This document shows, one piece after another, positions 1-5,697 of a stretch of DNA of 8,470 nt; the first letter of the stretch is position 1, and every line of letters begins with the position of its first letter. A program made the translations under genes and the position numbers. The stretch comes from Candidatus Omnitrophota bacterium (GTDB taxonomy: Bacteria; Omnitrophota; Gorgyraeia; Gygaellales; Profunditerraquicolaceae), in NCBI GenBank assembly GCA_026387485.1, contig JAPLLQ010000135.1, forward strand, positions 1 to 8,470, read 5' to 3'. The notes under the pieces were generated by a model. It made no database searches. It had not been told where the DNA came from and saw only the letters and a list, made by a program, of their open reading frames with translations.

Positions 1-483
1 ATAGGGGTAGTCGTACTTTCAAATTATGTTACAGAACTGCCTGAGCTGCTAGCTTTCAGATTTTTTGATCAGTATTCCGGCAAGCCTACCAAGGATTTGA
101 GCGCTGAAGGATTAGCTGAATTGGAGAAAATGAAGAAAGAAGAAAAAGCTAAAATTCCCGTTGCACCAAAAAATCCTCTTGCGGCAATGCCTTTAGAGAA
201 GTACTCTGGAGATTATTCGAATGATGTTTACGGCAAAATAAACATTACTGTTGTTGACGGAAAATTGACCATAGTGTTGGGTCCTAAAAAATTAAAGATA
301 ACCCTTAGTCACTGGAATAAGGATATTTTCTCGGCACACTGGCCGTTTTCTGACTCTGACCTTGAATCCAGTTTTGCGATTTTTCAGGTTGATCCGCAAA
401 GTAAGGTAACAGGTGTTACTATCGATTCCCTGAACCAGAATGATGGTCTGGGTGTTTTTGCGCGGGTCGAAAAGACATTATGA
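1..483 (+). CDS. Serine hydrolase (beta-lactamase class C type), C-terminal DUF3471-like domain, partial
   Basis: The reading frame is open from the first base of the window and stops at TGA 481-483, so only the last 160 residues are present and the true start lies upstream. The visible part begins with a helical stretch (TELPELLAFRFFDQYSGKP), then a Lys/Glu-rich linker. A beta-rich domain of about 90 residues follows, with a YSGDYSNDVYGKI motif, a DGKLTIVLGPK motif and a HWNKDIFSAHW motif. This pattern is known from DUF3471-type domains that follow a class C beta-lactamase-like (Beta-lactamase/transpeptidase) serine hydrolase domain. The catalytic SxxK and YxN motifs would be upstream and cannot be checked here, so the enzyme call is inferred from the tail domain. 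No hairpin terminator is visible after the stop. Confidence 0.72.
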   Translation: MGVVVLSNYVTELPELLAFRFFDQYSGKPTKDLSAEGLAELEKMKKEEKAKIPVAPKNPLAAMPLEKYSGDYSNDVYGKINITVVDGKLTIVLGPKKLKITLSHWNKDIFSAHWPFSDSDLESSFAIFQVDPQSKVTGVTIDSLNQNDGLGVFARVEKTL

Positions 484-640
484 TGTGTTAAACAATCTTT
501 AGGTATCTTTCAAGTAAGTACTTCATTTCTAGGTGAAAAACCGGACAAATAGGACAAATTTCGCGAGGAATTACATCTCTAAGGTTGCAGTATGGGGTTA
601 TATTAAGGTAATTTCTATATATAAGTGTTATTTGGAAACA

Positions 641-682
641 GAGAGGTTTCCCCTCGGCTAATACGAGAGGGACCCCATTTTT
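641..682 (+). ncRNA. Leader hairpin element, copy 1 (5' hairpin only)
   Basis: The 5' arm AGGTTTCCCCTCG (644-656) and the 3' arm CGAGAGGGACCCC (664-676) form a long imperfect stem with loop GCTAATA, followed by five T (678-682). The same hairpin sequence occurs at 1936-1971 and 3999-4034, so it is a repeated element and not a chance fold. An alternative short hairpin (GAGG 643-646 with CCTC 652-655) uses the same 5' arm. The downstream half found in the two full copies is missing here: the element runs straight into the start codon at 686. A TATATA at 618-623 sits at the same distance from GAGAGG as the -10 box of the other copies, but no good -35 is visible. It may be a regulatory leader or terminator-like attenuator; its function is unknown. 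Confidence 0.6.
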
Positions 683-685
683 AAA

Positions 686-964
686 ATGAAAAGATTATAT
701 TTTTTAAACTTAATTGTAATCTGCATAATCATAGCTTCGTTATTTATTTTTACAAAAGTTATTTGTGATGATCAGGATACCTTAATTGATACACCGCCGT
801 ACGAGGGACATTTTTACTATAGTGACTTACTTAGGAGTCCGCTATTTCAGTTAGGAATATTATTTGAATTATACAATAATACGATCCCACTTCGGCAGAT
901 TATATCTTATCTAGAAAGACAAGAAAAATCTCCTCCCTTAATTACACCCGCGGTTATTCTGTAA
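686..964 (+). CDS. Small exported or membrane-anchored protein of unknown function
   Basis: This encodes 92 residues. A short basic start (MKRLYF) is followed by a hydrophobic stretch of about 20 residues (8-27), which would act as a signal peptide or N-terminal anchor. The remaining 65 residues are polar to mixed, with a proline- and tyrosine-rich patch (TPPYEGHFYYSDLL) and a helical stretch near 70-80. I recognise no family. There is no ordinary ribosome binding site: the only purine run upstream (GAGGG 667-671) lies in the 3' arm of the hairpin, 14 bases from the ATG. Translation could therefore depend on the state of that hairpin, which is inference. The downstream pair at 1017-1758 also encodes small exported proteins. 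The signal-peptide-like start supports a real gene, but with no homologue recalled this is moderate confidence. Confidence 0.55.
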   Translation: MKRLYFLNLIVICIIIASLFIFTKVICDDQDTLIDTPPYEGHFYYSDLLRSPLFQLGILFELYNNTIPLRQIISYLERQEKSPPLITPAVIL

Positions 965-1016
965 TTTTAAAAGACTTACTTATCACAAGTAAAACAATAA
1001 TTTAAAAGAGGTATAT

Positions 1017-1376
1017 ATGAAATCATTGCGAGGTGTGTCAATTATAATAGCAATATTTGGAGCGGTTACTTTGTTGTTGGGTTTATCGTATGCCAATGGA
1101 GAGAATGCCCAGGCAGATATTAAGCTTTTAAGAGATTCCGCGGTTGCTCTTCAGGTTTCCCGCCCTGATTTGGCGCAAGGATTGAACAATTACGCAGACA
1201 AAGAAGCAAAAAAGTCGGGTGTGATGTCGAACGAAAGTAAAGTGAAGGAAGAGATCAAAGAAAAGTTAGAGCCAAAGAACGAACAACCAGAGATAATAAA
1301 TCAGAATAAGGAGAAAGAAGAAGTCGGAGAAAAAGTAGAGTCTAAATCAGAACAGGGAGAAAATACCAAATACTAA
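1017..1376 (+). CDS. Small secreted protein with Lys/Glu-rich repeated tail
   Basis: This encodes 119 residues. Residues 1-27 form a signal peptide or anchor (basic start, hydrophobic core IIIAIFGAVTLLLGL, then SYANG). Residues 34-66 form a predicted helical segment (DIKLLRDSAVALQ, then RPDLAQGLNNYADKEAKK). Residues 70-119 are highly charged and probably coiled-coil or disordered. The tail holds two copies of a 16-residue unit (77-92 and 100-115), identical at 10 of 16 positions. AAAGAGG at 1005-1011 is a good ribosome binding site, five bases before the ATG. The next gene starts 16 bases after the stop with its own AAGGAG, so the two are probably one operon ending at the terminator at 1782-1815. 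I recognise no family; a periplasmic or cell-surface role is inferred from the signal sequence only. Confidence 0.72.
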   Translation: MKSLRGVSIIIAIFGAVTLLLGLSYANGENAQADIKLLRDSAVALQVSRPDLAQGLNNYADKEAKKSGVMSNESKVKEEIKEKLEPKNEQPEIINQNKEKEEVGEKVESKSEQGENTKY

Positions 1377-1392
1377 TAAGGAGAAATAAGAA

Positions 1393-1758
1393 ATGAAAAA
1401 AATACTTTTAGCAATATTAGCTGTTACGTTTATCAGTTCTTTGTGTTTTGCTGCTGGGCAGTCAACAGCGCCAGTGACTAAAGCTGTTTCAAATCCATCC
1501 GTAGTTAACACCTTTAGAGGCAATGTTGAATCAGTCACCTTAGGCGATTCTACAAAGAAGGTAAGGTCAGAAATTACAGTTGTAGGTGACAAAGGGCAAA
1601 AGTTGAGTTTTGCAGTAAGACCTAAAGTTGAGATCTCTGGTAAAGATGGAAAAGCGACTACGTTAGGTAAAGTGGCCAAAGGCGATAAAGTTGTTGTAGA
1701 GTATACAACAACCCAGAAGGGAACTCGTAAAGCAAATTCTATCAAACTAGTAGAATAA
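1393..1758 (+). CDS. Small secreted beta-rich protein (DUF5666-like)
   Basis: This encodes 121 residues. Residues 1-20 form a clear signal peptide (MKKILLAILAVTFISSLCFA) with a likely signal peptidase I site near FA-AG. The Cys at 18 is preceded by Leu, so it does not fit a lipobox well. The mature protein from about residue 40 looks like a small beta-barrel: FRGNVESVTLGD, SEITVVGDKGQKLSFAV, KATTLGKVAKGDKVVVEYTT and KANSIKLVE. The alternation of a G-x-V start, a 'K-G-D-K-V-V-V-E-Y' strand and a final 'A-x-x-I' strand resembles DUF5666/OB-like periplasmic domains. This is a resemblance from memory, not a search result. AAGGAG at 1378-1383 lies ten bases before the ATG. It is the second gene of the pair that begins at 1017. 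Confidence 0.78.
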   Translation: MKKILLAILAVTFISSLCFAAGQSTAPVTKAVSNPSVVNTFRGNVESVTLGDSTKKVRSEITVVGDKGQKLSFAVRPKVEISGKDGKATTLGKVAKGDKVVVEYTTTQKGTRKANSIKLVE

Positions 1759-1781
1759 CAGCTAAGTTGTTTAGTAGAACG

Positions 1782-1815
1782 CGGCAGGCATATATCATGT
1801 ATGCCTGCCGTTTTT
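1782..1815 (+). terminator. Intrinsic terminator after the 1017-1758 gene pair
   Basis: A perfect 10-bp stem, CGGCAGGCAT (1782-1791) with ATGCCTGCCG (1801-1810), encloses a 9-base loop and is followed by TTTTT (1811-1815). It ends the small-secreted-protein operon 23 bases after its last stop codon. Confidence 0.92.
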
Positions 1816-1823
1816 CTGTAATT

Positions 1824-1849
1824 CCCTCGGCTAATAGGAGAGAGACTCC
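1824..1849 (+). repeat. Truncated copy of the leader hairpin element
   Basis: The 26 bases here match 651-676 of copy 1 at 23 positions, including an unbroken CCCTCGGCTAATA. The 5' half of the hairpin (GAGAGGTTTC) is absent, because the terminator of the upstream operon lies directly before it. It lies about 65 bases upstream of the promoter of full copy 2 and looks like a remnant of an earlier copy. From 1850 to 1890 I see nothing else definite. Confidence 0.6.
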
Positions 1850-1890
1850 AGTAATCCGCGACAAAATGCCTCTCTAAAACCAAAATATTC

Positions 1891-1919
1891 TTGATATAGT
1901 AAGGTATTGTGTCTATAAT
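1891..1919 (+). promoter_or_regulatory. Sigma-70-type promoter of the 2074-3892 operon
   Basis: TTGATA (1891-1896) and TATAAT (1914-1919) are separated by 17 bases, a near-consensus promoter. Transcription would start at about 1926, some 10 bases before the leader hairpin. The promoter of the second full copy (3954-3981) uses the same two hexamers, and both continue as CTATAATTAAT around the -10 box. Confidence 0.85.
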
Positions 1920-1935
1920 TAATCTGTATAAAACA

Positions 1936-2042
1936 GAGAGGTTTCCCCTCATGAAACAGGAGAGGGACCCCGATTTTCCCTCGTTTGCATATATGAAAAT
2001 CACCCCGAGCGAAGCGAGGAGCTGCAATATCGTTTTATAGGA
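1936..2042 (+). ncRNA. Structured leader RNA element, copy 2 (full)
   Basis: The element aligns with 3999-4104 along its length. In order: the hairpin with arms AGGTTTCCCCTC (1939-1950) and GAGAGGGACC (1960-1969); a segment GATTTTC (1972-1978) complementary to GAAAATC (1995-2001); CCTCGTTT (1979-1986) complementary to AAGCGAGG (2012-2019, one G-U pair); and a tail GCAATATCGTTTTATAGG. The order of the last two helices is interleaved, so they form a pseudoknot or exclude each other. The 19 bases TATGAAAATCACCCCGAGC (1992-2010) are identical in both full copies. The loop of the first hairpin differs from that of copies 1 and 3. It lies between a consensus promoter and the ribosome binding site at 2061-2067. 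It matches no riboswitch class I know. Confidence 0.65.
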
Positions 2043-2073
2043 GCAGGTCAAAGTATGCACAAAGGAGTTGATC

Positions 2074-2655
2074 ATGATGGAGAAGGATAACGCGGTAAAT
2101 AAGTTTATCTATATTTTAGAGATTGTTGATGCGATTCTTATGTCATGGGGTTTTGCGCGCGTGGCAGAGCGCTTTAAGGTGCAAAACATTTTCTACTGGT
2201 TGTGTATGCTGGTTAGTCTCCTTACGCTCATCCGGTTTTTCTTTGCACCTTCCCATAACGTCGGCGTTGTAGCCAAGCTCGTCAAGAACCGAAAGGGTGC
2301 AGCAAGGGTGGTTGTGTTCTTCGACATTTCGTTACTTATTGCCCATTCCTTTGTATTTTTCCGGATGTGTTACGCGTTAGGTGACTTTAGGTATGATTCC
2401 TTCTATCGCAACTTTTCGATACTGCTTCTATTAAACGCGATCTGGCTTGTTACAATAACGTTTCGGCATAAATGCGCCAAGATCAGGTCGCACGATAAAC
2501 ACTACTTTTGGTTAATTAATAACTCTATCTGCGGTATTTTGATACTCGGGTTATTCTTATTTAAGGCTGACATCATGCTGATGTTTTTTGTCGCGATAGT
2601 AAATTGTGTTTTGGATCTATGGAGTTGTGCTCCCTATTATCTTGAGTCTGTATAA
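2074..2655 (+). CDS. Integral membrane protein of unknown function, about six helices
   Basis: This encodes 193 residues from ATG 2074. AAAGGAG at 2061-2067 lies six bases upstream and supports this start; ATG 2077 is equally possible. About six hydrophobic segments are visible, near residues 12-30, 38-57, 78-104, 114-132, 145-165 and 168-186. They are linked by short basic loops (VKNRKGAAR, RHKCAKIRSHDKHY), so the protein is an inner-membrane one. I see no catalytic motif and recognise no family. It is the first gene behind leader copy 2 and is followed after 25 bases by an MFS transporter, which suggests joint transcription. The gene behind the other full leader copy also encodes a small multi-helix protein of similar length, but I see no clear sequence similarity between the two. 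Confidence 0.82.
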   Translation: MMEKDNAVNKFIYILEIVDAILMSWGFARVAERFKVQNIFYWLCMLVSLLTLIRFFFAPSHNVGVVAKLVKNRKGAARVVVFFDISLLIAHSFVFFRMCYALGDFRYDSFYRNFSILLLLNAIWLVTITFRHKCAKIRSHDKHYFWLINNSICGILILGLFLFKADIMLMFFVAIVNCVLDLWSCAPYYLESV

Positions 2656-2680
2656 CAAAATCCTACCTAAATAATTAGCT

Positions 2681-3892
2681 ATGCATAATCAAAAGAAAAC
2701 TGCATTTAAACTTATCTTGCTTTTTGGTTTGGTGAGCCTTTTTGGGGATATGGTCTATGAGGGGGCGCGCAGCGTTAATGGGCCGTACCTTAAGACTCTT
2801 GGTGCAAATGCGGCGATCGTAGGTTTAGTCGCTGGGCTTGCTGAGTTTTTAGGTTATGCAGTGCGTTTATTTTCAGGATATTTTGCGGATAAGACAAAAG
2901 CCTATTGGCTGTTTACTTTCTTAGGCTATGGTTTATTAGTTAGCGTCCCGTTACTTTCACTTACCGGCATTTGGCAAATAGCGGTTATTTTCATTATCAT
3001 TGAGAGGCTAGGCAAGGCTTTGCGTAGCCCGGCAAAAGATACTATCCTTTCGCAAGCTACCAAGCAAGTAGGCACAGGTTTTGGTTTTGCTATAGCTGAG
3101 GTGCTTGATCAGATAGGTGCAATTACTGGGCCGCTTATTTTTACTGTGCTTTTTGTGTTTTTAGGCAAAGGCTCAAGAGGCCTGGTTGATTATCAACATG
3201 GATATGCCTTGCTTTGGGTCCCCCTGGTTTTAGTTTTACTTTGTATTTTCTTTGCCTATCGTGCTGTTCCTGATCCTCAAATTTTAGAAAGCTCAGTAAT
3301 TAAAAATCCGGAAATAGATACATTAAGTAAAGTTTTTTGGATATATACGGTTTTTACCTTTATTACTACTCTTGGTTTTGCTAATTTTGCTCTCATTGGT
3401 TTTCATTTTAAAGCCAAACATGTATTAACTGATGCGCAGATTCCGTTGTTTTATGCAATAGCTATGGGAGTTGATGCTGTAGCAGCCATTGTTATTGGTA
3501 AAACCTATGATATCTTTAAAGTCAAACGTAGTAATGAAAAAGCAGGCCTGGTTACTTTAGTTGCTATCCCAGTTTTTTCGCTATTTATTCCAGCTTTTGT
3601 TTTTTCCTCAAAGTTTTCTTTGTGTTTAGCTGGTGCAATTATTTGGGGGATTGTTATGGGGGCGCATGAAACGGTGATGAAATCCGCGATTGCTGATCTT
3701 ACACCTCTAAAGAAAAGAGGCACGGGTTACGGAATATTTAATACAGCTTATGGTTTGGCAATTTTTATTGGTAGCGCAATCACTGGATTGTTTTATGAAT
3801 ACTCTATACCTCTGGTGATAGCAATAAGCATTGCTGTTGAAATAGCGGCCATCCCGGTGTTCTTCATTATGCGCAAGGAGGCTTTAAAATAA
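2681..3892 (+). CDS. MFS transporter
   Basis: This encodes 403 residues, the usual length for a 12-helix major facilitator. The cytoplasmic loop between helices 2 and 3 carries the motif-A-like SGYFADKTKAYW (65-76). ERLGKALRSPAKD (108-120) is a second conserved loop, and GFAIAEVLDQIGAITGP (135-151) lies in helix 5. A long central loop near 195-215 separates the halves, and the second half has a further D-x-x-K-x-K-type loop (TYDIFKVKRSNEK). The N-terminal DMVYEGARSVNGPYL signature is shared by a broad, uncharacterised group of bacterial and archaeal MFS proteins; the substrate cannot be told. No ribosome binding site is visible before the ATG, which follows the upstream stop by 25 bases, so coupling to the upstream gene is possible. 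No terminator is visible between it and the next promoter. Confidence 0.92.
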   Translation: MHNQKKTAFKLILLFGLVSLFGDMVYEGARSVNGPYLKTLGANAAIVGLVAGLAEFLGYAVRLFSGYFADKTKAYWLFTFLGYGLLVSVPLLSLTGIWQIAVIFIIIERLGKALRSPAKDTILSQATKQVGTGFGFAIAEVLDQIGAITGPLIFTVLFVFLGKGSRGLVDYQHGYALLWVPLVLVLLCIFFAYRAVPDPQILESSVIKNPEIDTLSKVFWIYTVFTFITTLGFANFALIGFHFKAKHVLTDAQIPLFYAIAMGVDAVAAIVIGKTYDIFKVKRSNEKAGLVTLVAIPVFSLFIPAFVFSSKFSLCLAGAIIWGIVMGAHETVMKSAIADLTPLKKRGTGYGIFNTAYGLAIFIGSAITGLFYEYSIPLVIAISIAVEIAAIPVFFIMRKEALK

Positions 3893-3953
3893 TATGCTTA
3901 TGCCAGATGGATATTTAGAGCTAAGGATTGTTACTTAAAAAATTCGAATTTAC

Positions 3954-3981
3954 TTGATAACTACTATATTCTAGCTATAAT
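3954..3981 (+). promoter_or_regulatory. Sigma-70-type promoter of the 4124-5508 operon
   Basis: TTGATA (3954-3959) and TATAAT (3976-3981) are separated by 16 bases. Transcription would start near 3988, about 10 bases before the leader hairpin. Both hexamers are identical to those of the promoter at 1891-1919, so promoter and leader appear to be repeated as one unit. Confidence 0.85.
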
Positions 3982-3998
3982 TAATACTCATAAATAAA

Positions 3999-4104
3999 GA
4001 GAGGTTTCCCCTCGACTAATACGAGAGGGAACCTGATTTTTCCTCGTTTCCATGTATGAAAATCACCCCGAGCTCGAAAAGCGAGAGGCAATATTGTATT
4101 ATCG
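3999..4104 (+). ncRNA. Structured leader RNA element, copy 3 (full)
   Basis: This is the best-formed copy. The hairpin arms AGGTTTCCCCTCG (4002-4014) and CGAGAGGGAACCT (4022-4034) can make 11 Watson-Crick pairs, one G-U pair and one mismatch around loop ACTAATA, followed by GATTTTT. GATTTTT (4035-4041) pairs with GAAAATC (4058-4064); its last pair is G-U where copy 2 has G-C. CTCGTTT (4043-4049) pairs with AAGCGAG (4079-4085) with one G-U pair. The segment TATGAAAATCACCCCGAGC (4055-4073) is identical to copy 2, while the bases between it and the final helix strand differ in length and sequence. The tail GCAATATTGTATTATCGGG resembles copy 2. The ribosome binding site of the next gene follows at 4110-4117. 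Confidence 0.65.
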
Positions 4105-4123
4105 GGATTAAAAGGAGTATTAA

Positions 4124-4762
4124 ATGACGGATAAAAAGTCAGGATCTACATGGAAGTCTCTTAAAGACAATTTCCCCTGGAAGGATATGTTTTTAGGTTT
4201 TTTAATCCCGAAGGTGTTTGTTCTTTATGGCGCGCGTCATGGTATGCCTTTTCTCTGGGGAGCTATAGCCATAGCCTGGTGCGTTGGGGTATTTTATCTA
4301 AGCCAGGTGAGAACGCACAAGGTGAATTTCTTTGCCATCTTTGCCGTAATTATGATTATGGCGCGTATAATCGTGGTGATCGCCGGGAAAAATCCTAGGA
4401 TGTATTTATACGTATTGGCATTGGATAATTTAATTGTGGGAGTTATTTTTATGGTATCACTTTTATTTAAGCGTTCACTGATGCAGTTGTTCGCTGATTC
4501 TGTCAGCACGCAAATACCGCAGGAGATATTACGCTCAGTGTATTATGGAAAAGCCTGGAGGATAGTTACTTTCGTATGGGCAATAGTCTATATACTGTTT
4601 GCGCTAGCGTTGGTGTTATTAAAAGCCTGTAATCTAAAAATTGTTGGCCTAATTGATATGCTTGCTAGTTGGCCGCTTTTGATTATTTTATTTCTTTTTA
4701 CTCTTAAATTCCCCACTTGGTACTGGAAAAAAAATTACGTCAAGATTAAGGCAGGAAAATAA
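4124..4762 (+). CDS. Integral membrane protein, possibly VC0807/DUF3159-like
   Basis: This encodes 212 residues. AAAAGGAG ends at 4117, six bases before the ATG. After a polar N-terminus (1-20), hydrophobic segments lie near 22-37, 43-61, 68-87, 94-115, 147-167 and 172-192, with a basic C-terminal tail (WYWKKNYVKIKAGK). The order of features (LGFLIPKVFVLYGARHGMPF near the start, YVLALDNLIVGVIFMVSLLFKRSL in the middle, then YGKAWRIVTFVWAIVYILFA) reminds me of the VC0807/DUF3159-type small membrane proteins, sometimes labelled intracellular septation protein-like. This is a weak resemblance. Its stop codon overlaps the ribosome binding site of the oxidoreductase at 4774, so the two are surely one operon, driven by the promoter at 3954 through leader copy 3. 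Confidence 0.85.
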   Translation: MTDKKSGSTWKSLKDNFPWKDMFLGFLIPKVFVLYGARHGMPFLWGAIAIAWCVGVFYLSQVRTHKVNFFAIFAVIMIMARIIVVIAGKNPRMYLYVLALDNLIVGVIFMVSLLFKRSLMQLFADSVSTQIPQEILRSVYYGKAWRIVTFVWAIVYILFALALVLLKACNLKIVGLIDMLASWPLLIILFLFTLKFPTWYWKKNYVKIKAGK

Positions 4763-4773
4763 AGGAGGCAGGG

Positions 4774-5508
4774 ATGAAGGTATTGGCTTTAAGCGGTTCT
4801 CCGCATGGAGAGAAAGGCTGCACCAGTCATATTTTAAAAAATCTACTGGAAGGGATGCAGGAGGCAGGCGCTCAAACCGAGTTGTTAGAATTGGCCAAAT
4901 ATAAGATAAACCATTGCCTTGGTTGTTTTATCTGTTGGGTAAAAACGCCGGGAAAATGCGTGCATAAAGATGGTATGAGCGGTTTGCTGGAAAAATATGC
5001 TGCTGCAGATATTCTGGTTTTCGGCACGCCGCTTTATCACTTTAATATGACCGGGCTACTTAAGGATTTTATCGATCGGACCCTGCCTATAGCTGAACCA
5101 TGGTTTGTGAGTAATCCGGACAATCCCGGTTTAAGTTCTCATCCTTCGCGCTATCAAAAAACAAGATCTATACTGTTAGTTTCTCCTGCAGGTTTTCCTG
5201 AGAAGGAAAATTTCCAGCCGTTGGTAAACTGGTTTAAAGAATATGCGCAGATAGAGGGCTCGAAATACCTAGGGGAGATTCTGGCTGCCGGGATGCCGAT
5301 TATAATGTATCATAAAGAGTTCAAGGATATCATGCGGGATTTTGACCTTGCTGTGCGCCAGGCCGGAAAGCAGCTGATTCTAACCGGCGCTATCTCTGCG
5401 GATCTTAAGGATCGCCTTAACCGGGACCTGTTTCCTGACGGACCCGAGGCCTTCAGAAAGTACGGAAATGAAAATTGGCAGAAGATGATCGATAAGCTAA
5501 AAACCTAA
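4774..5508 (+). CDS. Iron-sulfur-flavoprotein-like NAD(P)H-dependent FMN oxidoreductase
   Basis: This encodes 244 residues of a flavodoxin-like fold. SGSPHGEKG (7-15) is the loop expected to bind FMN phosphate. Cys48, Cys51, Cys54 and Cys62 form a C-x2-C-x2-C-x7-C cluster, the compact [4Fe-4S] ligand pattern known from iron-sulfur flavoproteins (Isf family). GTPLYHFNMTGLLKDFIDR (84-102) is the second conserved FMN and dimer region, and LLVSPAGFPEKENF forms a later strand and loop. The family shuttles electrons between reduced carriers and small acceptors; the physiological partner is unknown. The start is fixed by AAAGGAGG at 4761-4768. It is the second and last gene of the operon and ends in the terminator at 5556-5589. 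It is longer than typical Isf proteins of about 190 residues, with the extra length in the C-terminal half. Confidence 0.85.
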   Translation: MKVLALSGSPHGEKGCTSHILKNLLEGMQEAGAQTELLELAKYKINHCLGCFICWVKTPGKCVHKDGMSGLLEKYAAADILVFGTPLYHFNMTGLLKDFIDRTLPIAEPWFVSNPDNPGLSSHPSRYQKTRSILLVSPAGFPEKENFQPLVNWFKEYAQIEGSKYLGEILAAGMPIIMYHKEFKDIMRDFDLAVRQAGKQLILTGAISADLKDRLNRDLFPDGPEAFRKYGNENWQKMIDKLKT

Positions 5509-5555
5509 AGACGGCCCAGTTTTCATATTTCAGTTGTTAAAATAGAGATAATAGT

Positions 5556-5589
5556 TGCCTCGATTTTACTAAGGATCGAGGCATTTTTT
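5556..5589 (+). terminator. Intrinsic terminator after the oxidoreductase gene
   Basis: A perfect 9-bp stem, TGCCTCGAT (5556-5564) with ATCGAGGCA (5575-5583), encloses a 10-base loop and is followed by six T (5584-5589). It closes the 4124-5508 operon. Confidence 0.93.
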
Positions 5590-5631
5590 ATATGTTGATG
5601 TTTCAAATAATTAGCTGCAAACCTTTTATCG

Positions 5632-5640
5632 TGGTATAAT
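5632..5640 (+). promoter_or_regulatory. Extended -10 promoter of the PIG-L deacetylase locus
   Basis: TGGTATAAT (5632-5640) is an extended -10 box. No good -35 hexamer is visible at the right distance (TTAGCT 5611-5616 at best), as is common when TGn is present. The bases that follow, TACTTC, resemble those after the -10 box at 7641-7646. Confidence 0.6.
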
Positions 5641-5697
5641 TACTTCAACGTTTTGATACTTTTCTTATTGGGGATATAAATAAATGGAGAGGTTATT

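Noticed and set aside
641..682. preQ1-I riboswitch (GAGAGG then TTTCCCCTC looks similar)
   Set aside because: The conserved loop residues and the A-rich 3' tail that pairs back into the loop are absent, and the hairpin here extends much further than the preQ1-I stem.
965..1000. Hairpin TTACTT/AAGTAA after the 92-residue gene as a terminator
   Set aside because: The stem has only six A/T-rich pairs and no T-run; it is too weak to call.
1992..2010. Known c-di-GMP, fluoride or guanidine riboswitch core
   Set aside because: The invariant TATGAAAATCACCCCGAGC and the helix order do not fit the consensus of these classes as I know them.
1347..2075. Long antisense open frame of 242 codons
   Set aside because: It lies opposite a well-supported signal-peptide gene, the perfect terminator at 1782-1815 and the structured leader. 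It has no ribosome binding site and no recognisable protein features, so it is a shadow.
641..4104. CRISPR-like or REP-like array
   Set aside because: Copies are hundreds to thousands of bases apart, all in one orientation and located directly upstream of genes, with no spacers or cas genes. A dispersed repeat element remains possible and is discussed as the alternative to a leader RNA.
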